Below are positions 55,945 through 64,000 of a DNA stretch of 64,000 nucleotides, piece by piece; the stretch's first letter is position 1, and each line of letters begins with the position of its first letter. A model generated the notes under the pieces. The model ran no database searches. It was given only the letters and a program-made list of their open reading frames with translations, and was not told where the DNA came from. The translations under genes were made by a program, and so were the position numbers. Origin of the DNA: Actinomucor elegans (taxonomy: Eukaryota > Mucoromycota > Mucoromycetes > Mucorales > Mucoraceae); NCBI GenBank assembly GCA_026027325.1, contig JAMSLZ010000001.1:2852001-2916000 (forward strand), given 5' to 3'.

Positions 55945-58909
55945 AAAAAACAATTGTACATAACAAGAGGAATTACATTTTATACAGCATCGTAACTTTG
56001 GGTTACTACAATAAACAGTCGCGTTCATTCCATCAATCCTTTAGAACAAGTAATGCTTGAGAGACTGTACAATTTAATTGAAATATGCTTCTTGGGCGAG
56101 AGTTTCTGTAGTATGTTTCTATTAAGAGATCCTCAACGTAACTTATATTGAACCAACGATAACCAAATGTTCAATTAAAGATTATGATATGTCCTTTACA
56201 TCATTGGATGCGCAACCTGAAATCGTATAGACTGGCCTGTTTAAGCTATCTTGTATTAGTTGGTACGTTATAATATTTGAAACTGTATCGAAAAAAAAAA
56301 AATACTAACACCTAGTATTTTGGAGCTGGGTTCAATGATTCAGTCTAATGAAAATCATTTTAAAAAATCAGTGATTTGCTGAGAGTATAGCTTGGGAATC
56401 CACTGTTTCCCAAAGCATTTCACTTTATGGTAATGACAACCTTTTCAAAATATAGTATATAATACTCAAACACTCTTGATATGCCAAAATGTGTAAACAT
56501 CTTTTTTTTTCGAGTGTATAAATATATTAAGCATTTTATCAACTTGACACAAATATGCTGAACTATGCATCTAACTCAACTATCAAACTTTCACTATATA
56601 CTAAACCTACACCATTTGATGCGTAATCCAGTTTTGTGAGAACTTTATCAGAATGCTTTTCGTTTGTCTGCATATTTGTATTATACAATAGTCAGATTTA
56701 AGGTAAAATAGAAAAATGTTGAATCCAACAAGAGCTTCGGATTAATGAAGTGTCTCTTTGCGGTGATGGTGATGCTTTCCGATGTTCGTTCTCTGAGCAT
56801 GCGTCAAGTACACTTGCATATATAACTGCAAAGTTAGTTAAGGTTTTCTTCTTCATCGCCATGATGATGATAAAATCAGATTCATCGATTTATCAGCTCT
56901 TAGATTTATGATTCCCAAATCATAAAGCCGCCTTACATTCAATTTTAATTAATGCTTTACCAATTAAAGTCTGCTTGTCAATGGTCCCAAAACGATGGTA
57001 TCGCATCATACAATTTACTCTTGATTCAAATGATTGGATTATTTCATAAGTTTGCAGGCTTTAAGAAGCGAACCAGAAAGTAAACTATCATGCATAAAAG
57101 ATATAAATTTATTGCTAAAAACGCTATGTATCTCAAAAAGTTCCTATGCAGCTATGAAGTTAAAGTCTTATCTCTAGGGTGTATTCATTCAGACTAATTG
57201 CGATGTTCTCGTATATTTCTTTGCCATGAAGCTTCGATCAGTGCTATATAGTTGAAATTTACAAGATCAACAAGTATACCTCGAGTAAGACAATTAAAAA
57301 AGACATGCATTTGTAGAGTGGTGTTATTGCTTCTTGAATAATCATACTGAAATATACAAATGGCTGTCCAAAAGTTACATTCTATATAGTAGTTTAATCA
57401 TTTATCCTGATGTGAGAACTTTTATTCCACTAAATTCATACAAAATAGCGGCTTGAATCCAATCTGCATTTCCATTGATATAGCTTTTTCCTTTCATTTT
57501 ACAAACAAAAATTTAACAAGTGCGACTGCCTCTTGAGTTTTCTTGTTAAAATTCTGCAAGACATACTAATAAAAAGCTTTTTAAAAAAAAAAGAGTTTGA
57601 CCTGCCAGCAATTCTCATATTATTATGGAATTTCAAACTAATACAAGTGGCACATCTATGGTAACTATTTTAGTCTTTGACGCAAAAAAAAAAAAAAAAA
57701 AAAAATATGCAGCCTGTTATTCAAGACAATTATTGAATTAAGTGTTTCTTTAAAATGCTATATTTATCATTATACAAACAGTTTTTCCGGTTTTATTGTA
57801 AAGGAGTACCCCTTACTAAAAAAAACTATAAAATAACGAAATTTGATTTAATATGTAGAATCACTAATAGCCCATTGAAAACTGGTAAACATTCAGTGAT
57901 ACTTTTGCATTGGTTTTTGAAGGTGAAGAAGGCATTTTAGAAGCATAGTTCATTGCCCAACTTTCTTTTAAACAGCTCAAAGAATTCAATACTCCTTGTA
58001 CAGAAAGTGACGGTCGGTAACAACAAATTTGAAGTTCTATTTTACTTAATCCTCTTGTGGAAATTTCCCCTCTTTAGAATTGGGGCGCACATATCAGTAT
58101 CAGACAGGCAAAAAAAAAAAAAAAAAAAAAAAGTTTACCTGCATAAACCAGTAGATCCCTATCTAATTATATCTATATATTTCGGTTGATCCCGGTCTAA
58201 CATTATATCTGAGCGATAGTCCATACTCAGAATGAATAGCTGAATCTATTAAAGCCTTTATTTAATTACAATGCAGTTGATATATTCTATTTTGATAATA
58301 GCATTTCCTATGATATTAAGTATTCAATTCCAGAGCGTGGAACCGCCGTTGCTTCTCTGTCATATATGGCTAAATATACATGCATAGAAAGCAGTGCTTT
58401 ATCTATTGAAGGATTTATTTTGATTCAATATCATTGTTAGGTTGAGTTATAGTCTTTAGTGTTGGGGTTCCACAATTTAATACGATTGTATAGTAGACAC
58501 TTTTCCGAGCTGTCTGATTTAGGACCAAATAAAAGATATTTGGCAGGGACCTGAAGGTCTTACCAGAAAAATATTATTGTATCAAGAACCGATTTGTAGA
58601 TCAAATGACCGGGCCAATGAATTTGGCTAGCAGTGTCCTATCTTTAGTCGACAGAAGCATTTCAAGTCAAGCTTACTTTTAAGGGCTCAATTGAATTATT
58701 AAAAAAAGCCAGCTTGTGTCTTGTTGAAATACGTTAAAACAAAAGAGTTTATTATTAATGGCGCGTAAAAAAGTAACGCGTTCCTATGGTCAACAATGAG
58801 CCGCGGCGCTCAATGTGACGCGTATATCGCGATGAGACATTGCTTACTGTAAATTTTTCGGGACGTCGATAGAAAGCTCTTTTTTTTTTTTTGGCTCACA
58901 TAATAAAAT
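55945..58909. other. Intergenic with one short repeat copy
   Basis: No gene supported. Short A runs (57682-57705, 58110-58132) and a reverse copy of the dispersed repeat at about 58180-58255. The right end is the T-rich leader of the next gene. Confidence 0.5.
58180..58255 (-). repeat. Dispersed short repeat, reverse copy
   Basis: CGGTTGATCCCGGTCTAACA then TTATATCTGAGCGATAGTCC and CTCAGAATGAATAGCTGAAT. Confidence 0.6.
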
Positions 58910-60692
58910 ATGTATTCTCCAAGAAGAACCGCCATGGTTCAAGATGAATACGATGAATACATGTTGCGTACACCAGAAAGGAACACTTCCTATGCTTCTC
59001 CTTTAAGAGCTATCGCTTCGCCCTTTTATGAAGCTGTGAAAACTGCTCAGACCAATGTTTCGCGAGATTTTGATCGTTTCTATGGCAATCTACAGGCAAA
59101 GCTAACACCTAGAACAAGTGAAGTAAAGCAATAGCATTATAGCATGGTTTTGAAGAGAATGATACTGACCTGTCTTTTACAAGTCTCGGATTCGGAAAAG
59201 AACACCAGAAACAACTGAAAGAATGAGAACCATGTTGAACAATAGAAGAATGGAATCAGACAGTAGCAGTATGAGAACTTCCTTAACACCGCTTATTGAA
59301 AGACATTCTATACGTGAAGGTAAACAGCTGATAATAATGTAGATATAACGATTAACGTTCGTTTGATAGACGCGCGCTCCAAATATGATTATCCCAGCCG
59401 TAATCCCTTTTACCAACCTTCTGTATCTGATACACCTTCACTTATAGACGAAGATACACCGATGACAAATTATAGCACTAGAAAATCAAGCTATATTTCT
59501 CGATCTAACTATAGTTCACTAAATGAAAAGCTCAAGGAAGAAAGGCAAAGAATGGATCGATTGCAACATAGTTTATCAAAGATCAGAAGACAAGTAAACT
59601 ACAATTAAAACTCTATCGAAAAGGTCATTATTAACTTTACATATTAGTCTTCATATTTAGCAGACGAAATCTCTTCTACATGTTTGATATTTGATGATGA
59701 GGAAGAAAAAGAAGAATCCAAAAAAGAAAAAGAATCCAAGAAAGAAGCAGTAGCCCAATCACTTAGTATTCGATCACATCGTCCTTCCAACGGACGTCTA
59801 CCTACTTTACGAACAAGAACATCTGGTATCAATACAGAATCCAGTGCTGGTACACCTCGCGGTAATTACCTGCAATTGGCGACGCCACCCCAATCGATTG
59901 AATATAATAATGTAAACGTAAATGATAGGTAACAAGAGGCTTGATCTAACCAGAAGCTAACTCGGTTATAGAAAGCAACATCCTCTACCAATAATACCAC
60001 TAGCTCTCCTATCCGTACATCTCCCAAACGTAATATCATTCATGAAATTGGCAGTGCCAAGTTGAGATCCACTGAGACAATCAGGTTAGAGCCTACTTCA
60101 TTGCAATGACGCTGAAGACTAACTATCTTATAGTACACCTGGTGGAAGTCGTGTCAGTAACCGCTTCTGGAAAGAAATCCATGGGCTCAATGCTAGACGT
60201 GAATCCTGTTCTCCCAGTATCACAGGTAGAATCAGTAAACGCGCTTCGCAACTACGACAGTCTATCGTTCAACAAAAGCAAAAATCACAATCTTGGGCCA
60301 ACGATGAGGAATTTTGGTCTGTTCAAAGTCAAGATGCACCTTTAGCCAGTTCATTCAATAGCAAACTGTTTCAGGCGGCACAGCAAGAAACCAAAGAACC
60401 AAAGTCAACCCCTAAATACAATAAAAAATCAATTTTTGATGACGAAGAAGAAGAACAAGAAGAAGAACAAGAACAAGAAAGTAATAGTTTATTTCAACAT
60501 CGATTGTTTAATAAAGCAGTTCAACAAAACAATGCAACGCTGTCTGAAGAACTAGAATCTGCAAAAAAGAGAGACGATGCTATTCGAAAGAGAAACAATA
60601 TACCTACAATGAATACAGATGTCTTGGCTGAACTCAAGGCAAAACATCGAGAAAAGCTGATTGATGATACGGATTCTTACAAATTTTCATAA
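58910..60692 (+). CDS. Large disordered protein with coiled coil, unknown function
   Basis: Six exons (58910-59122, 59184-59319, 59370-59593, 59648-59911, 59972-60084, 60134-60692) give 502 residues. Largely polar and disordered, with many S/T-P sites (RTPERN, TPETTERM, TPLIERH, SDTPSL, TSPKRN) that would suit proline-directed kinases. A coiled coil near 170-190 (LNEKLKEERQRMDRLQHSLS) precedes an acidic block (DDEEEKEES). Later come NRFWKEIHGLNARR, DDEEEEQEEEQEQES and a charged C-terminal helix (SEELESAKKRDDAIRKR, LAELKAKHREKL). I do not recognise it. The composition recalls cell-cycle-regulated spindle or nuclear-envelope scaffolds, but that is a guess. Exon 4 ends at GTAAAC, not at the later GTAACA, because only that keeps frame. 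Confidence 0.7.
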
Positions 60693-60914
60693 TGTATATA
60701 GGAAATAAAATAAAGAGTAAACCAGCCCTTCTTTTTTTTTTTAATAAAGCGATACTTGTATTATGATATTAGTGTAGTAGGTAATGAAAAAGGGGAAAAG
60801 AGCGAAAGTAATTGATGTATTTATAAAAGACTTGTAGAGTAAGGTAAGTAATAGCAAATGAATTATGTATGAATGTGAGTAATGGCGCATGCGTATTATA
60901 TTATGTATCTCTTT

Positions 60915-62169
60915 CTATTCACTTAGTGACATCCGGCTCAATCCACCACTAGCATCTTGCAAGTTAAACATGTTTGTACTTGATGTCTTTTGCTGAGCAC
61001 GAGCCGCTGCATTTGGTGAGCTGTTTCCACCATATAATGTAAAGCTGGTGGGAGGGCTAGAGATACCAGAAAGCACAGGAGAACCTGTTAGTGAGACAGA
61101 AGGTGACACGGCTCTTCGTTTTAAACCTATGGAAGTTGGATAAAGCTCAAGTCGATCTTCTGATGCTACACAGAAAGAACAAGTGAGTGGGCAGTTTATG
61201 AGACCAGTTCATTTATTGCGTCTTACCTTTTCTTTTAATGCTTTTATAAGCTTGCTGTTGGCTGGGTGTCATTAAAGACGCGTTTTCTAATTGAAAGTTC
61301 TATAAAACAAGTATCAATATCATGACAAAATGGGTCTAGACGTATCAAACTCACAGTCATTTCAACTTCCGGATTCAGTTTGGAACATTGATATAACGGC
61401 ATATCAGCGACCTTAGTCCATGAAGCAGCAGGTACATCTTGCGGCGCTTTCTATACGTAAAACATGTAAATATTTGCAGCATGGCAATCTAGTACATTGC
61501 CTTACCTCTATCAAGCCGCTATTATCCATACTTTTAAGTTGAATTGTTGTTTCATGTTCCCGTCTCATTTCTATATCTCCTAAATGTGTATCTTCCTATC
61601 CTTTATTTTTAGTCTTATAGTAGATAAAAGGTCCATGGACTTACGTCTGCTTGATCAATGACTCTTAATAATGCTTTTGACTTTGGCTGATAAAATAAAA
61701 ATAACTAAGAATGATTCAATACACAAAAGCAGTGCTTAGTTACCAAAAGCGAACTTCTACGATTCACATTTCGTCGTTCTGGGTCTCTTCTTTCACGTAA
61801 ATCATAGGCTTTTATCTGAGGAGACTTTCTATTGTTATCCAACATGAACAATTCATCTTGTTGTCGGATATTATACTGATTCTGTTGTTGTTGTTGCTTG
61901 GTATCCGATAGGGTAGCCCAATGGCTGCCTAAAGATCTTATAATTCTTGGTTCAGATTGTTTTCCACTAGCAGAAGACGTTGACCGAGCATCGTCCGAGT
62001 CGACACTCATTTTGTTATATGAGGAAGCAGAGGGTGAAGCTGGTAATGAGGCCAAGGACATTCGACGACTGGATTCTCGATATTCGCTTTCTAAATCAGA
62101 CATGCGACTCAGTTCTTCATCGTCAGTAAAACTGCTTTTTGACTGCTCCCGTTTAAAAGGTGACTCCAT
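60915..62169 (-). CDS. Serine-rich disordered protein, unknown function
   Basis: Six exons (61744-62169, 61645-61686, 61506-61595, 61355-61450, 61227-61299, 60915-61165) give 325 residues. Residues 1-140 are Ser/Arg/Asp-rich with a poly-Gln run (ESPFKREQSK, SRRMSLASLPASPS). A more conserved-looking middle (about 145-245) contains LLRVIDQAD, WTKVADMPLYQCSKLNPEVE and LMTPSQQQAYKSIKRK. The end is Ser/Pro-rich (AVSPSVSLTGSP, ISSPPTSF). Multiple SP/TP and RRxS sites suggest phosphorylation. No domain is recognised. The layout of a short central motif in disordered flanks is seen in transcriptional co-regulators, but nothing proves that. Convergent with its left neighbour, stops 222 bp apart. Confidence 0.65.
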
Positions 62170-63165
62170 AATAGTTTGCAAGTATTCAAAGAGAAAAGAG
62201 AAGGAGTAGAAACAATAATATTTATATACTTGATTGTTAACAAACCCAAACTCAAACCCAAATCGCCGCCTTTTTTTTTTTTTTTTTTTTTTTTGGAGTC
62301 TTTGTAGCCGACTGGAGCTGCTGGTCACACTCAGGTAAGTTACCCTTATCAGATAATCTTCTCACAGTGCGCGCGTTTCAGCCGAGAAGCTTTTCAGATG
62401 TTTAACCATACGCTATTTGAGTGCTGCTGAGAATATGTATGCTTTGATTGGATGGAGGAGATTCTCGCTTAAGGGATCTTGATCGTGTGGATGATTCAAT
62501 GTCTCAACAATACATATTTTATAATAGGTACAGGAATTGTTAACAAAATATGTCAAAAGATTTATTGTGTATCTGATTATATACAAATAATAAAGGATTG
62601 CTTATCTGAGTATGATGCTATTCATGAATAATGTACATTGTTTACTCTTTTAGTTTGCACTGTTAACTAGAACTTTTTTATAAAAAAAAAAAAAAAAAAA
62701 TAGTAAACTAACTATTTAAATATTAAAGCATGCTTTTGTATTAGGAACTATGAATAAAAAAAAACTTTTATGTGCTCAATAGAGCGTATTTTGGGAATTA
62801 AAAGCTGAGGTACATAAAACTGGTTTGGATTTATGTAATGTTCTTGATTGGCTAGTGAGGACTGGTCAAAACTGTCTGTCTAATATTCGAGAAATATACT
62901 CTGGATAACTCTGGCTCTACAAGTTTTTATGTAACGGAAAACGCATAGATACATATACTGCAATGTTAAAATCGAAATTTTATTAAGATCTATCCTTTTT
63001 AAATGAGCTATTACCGTTAAAAAGTGATTCAAAGAAATGCTACTATGGTACTATATCGATTTCTATTGGTTGCCATGTTACTGGTATTCACACAAAAAAT
63101 CATCCGATTTTTGGTAAGTTTTTTTATGCCGTTTTAATGACAAAGAACCGTCAATAGCTATGCAA

Positions 63166-63196
<31 letters not shown>

Positions 63197-63720
63197 TGGT
63201 TTATTTGGACTTGGTAGTGCAAAAGCCTCTCGCTGTTTTCTGCAAATGACCGAATTGCCTCTGATAAAAAGCTGCTCAGAAATATTTAAAAATCCATTCA
63301 TAATTGGAATGTTGTATATATAATAAAATCCACAAGAAATACATTTGGATAGTTTTACATATATAAAACATATGTTGTTAATATACTATGCCTGACAAAA
63401 TACGTCTTTGCATTCTACAAAAAAAAAAATTGAGTTTGGGATGCCTTTGGAATAAATTCTGCAATCGGCTATTTCTTGTTCTCAAGAAATCCTGGCTTAA
63501 TGCCGCATCTAATGATTAGTATATGTTTAGAATGAATTGCTGCGTCTACTAAGATTATTGTTTGACTGATCATAGTTTATTACGCAGCGAAAAGGGTGAA
63601 AGGCTCCAAACATAGATGGAAATTTTATTATATATCAACTGATACTAGTTTTTATTGACAAATATTTGAACTTGATAATTTGGCTTTAAAAGGGTTTTGG
63701 CGAGACGGTTGTCTCAGTAA
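62170..63720. other. Intergenic with one short repeat copy and a (TAA)n run
   Basis: A 22-T tract near 62273-62294, an A run near 62683-62700, (AAT)n at about 63166-63194 and a reverse copy of the dispersed repeat at about 63485-63565. No gene seen. Confidence 0.5.
63485..63565 (-). repeat. Dispersed short repeat, reverse copy
   Basis: CCTGGCTTAATGCCGCATCT then AATGATTAGTATATGTTTAG and AATGAATTGCTGCGTCTACT. Diverged. Confidence 0.55.
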
Positions 63721-64000
63721 CTATTCATTCAAGTCGATCTTCAATGTCATGATTTGGAAAGCACTCAACGTAACAGCGAAGCCATGGTGTTTACGCTCCA
63801 ACTCTTGATCTGTATCGTCTTCCAAAATATTGGATACTTGAACACGTTTGATATCCAAATGACTAGACAAAAATCAATCAGCTCTTTCTATACAGATTAG
63901 CTCATGCCTTTTTTTTTTGTTACCTTTCCAAAATAGCACTTGATTTACCACCATAAGCTTCATACAAACGCAAAATAACTTGTTTACCTTTTCCATGGTC
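63721..64000 (-). CDS. AMS1: Alpha-mannosidase (GH38, Ams1-like), C-terminal end only
   Basis: Partial: the gene runs off the right edge. The last two exons are visible, 63924-64000 (continuing) and 63721-63862, split by a 61-nt intron. The reading GKQVILRLYEAYGGKSSAIL, then VSNILEDDTDQ, HGFAVTLSAFQIMTLKIDL is the C-terminal beta domain of class II alpha-mannosidases such as vacuolar Ams1, which trims mannose from free oligosaccharides. The catalytic domain is outside the window. Only about 73 codons are seen, so the call rests on the conserved LRLYEAYGG and the typical end. Confidence 0.8.

Noticed and set aside
57755..58189. Short plus-strand frames near 57.8 and 58.0 kb
   Set aside because: No start context, no homology, and one runs through a poly-A tract coding Lys only.
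1..64000. CRISPR arrays, tRNA and rRNA genes
   Set aside because: No regularly spaced repeats, no A/B-box pairs with a cloverleaf and no rRNA-like conserved blocks were seen by eye. A covariance search would settle tRNAs.

Overview
The window reads as nuclear DNA of an early-diverging filamentous fungus, most likely Mucoromycota (Mucorales-like). The genes carry many short introns (44-69 nt, GT...AG, with CTAAC/CTGAC-type branch sites). Pyrimidine-rich leaders precede the ATGs, intergenic DNA is very AT-rich, and the proteins match the fungal/opisthokont core (Dbp4, Rpc25, Bub2, tricalbin, velvet). No ribosome-binding sites, operons, CRISPR arrays or tRNA genes were seen. I rebuilt the exon structures by hand; for every full-length spliced gene the exon lengths sum to a multiple of three.

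Layout. 1-9.3 kb: a dead Tc1/mariner-IS630-type transposase (about 1.2-2.4 kb, -), a secreted YcaC-like isochorismatase-fold hydrolase (-), a small secreted protein with 12 cysteines (+) and a one-domain SCP2 protein ending in AKL (+). 9.4-16.4 kb: four co-oriented minus-strand genes, namely a BRCA1-like RING + tandem BRCT protein in nine exons, the mitotic-exit RabGAP Bub2/Cdc16, a SOSS-B/NABP single-strand DNA-binding protein and a tail-anchored acyl-CoA-binding protein (ACBD5-like). 16.4-22.8 kb: gene-poor, repeat-bearing. 22.8-27.4 kb: a five-C2 tricalbin. 30.4-34.8 kb: RNA polymerase III subunit Rpc25, a UBA-domain protein, a divergent casein kinase I and a small SET protein. 36.2-43.3 kb: a dense housekeeping block with Dbp4 helicase and PBDC1 sharing a 161-bp bidirectional promoter, L-2-hydroxyglutarate dehydrogenase, a Rho GTPase and a small membrane protein. 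43.3-51.2 kb: a repeat-rich gap with a piggyBac relic and a 611-residue orphan membrane protein. 51.27-53.67 kb: a very AT-rich mobile element. 54.6-62.2 kb: a velvet regulator and two low-complexity proteins of unknown function. The right edge holds the 3' end of an alpha-mannosidase.

The most unusual items are these. (1) The 51.3-53.7 kb element is a DDE transposase with a C-terminal chromodomain. It is flanked by two almost identical 237/239-bp direct repeats, each ending in 8-bp inverted termini, which is an LTR-like layout on what looks like a DNA transposon; its transposase is split by a one-base shift in an A7 run. (2) A compact BRCA1-type RING-BRCT-BRCT protein in a fungus, within 4 kb of a SOSS-B homologue. 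(3) At least a dozen diverged copies of a short intergenic repeat in both orientations.

The genes do not form one pathway. Themes that recur are genome stability (BRCA1-like, SOSS-B, Bub2), lipid handling at membranes and peroxisomes (SCP2, ACBD5-like, tricalbin), and ribosome or translation supply (Dbp4, PBDC1, Rpc25).
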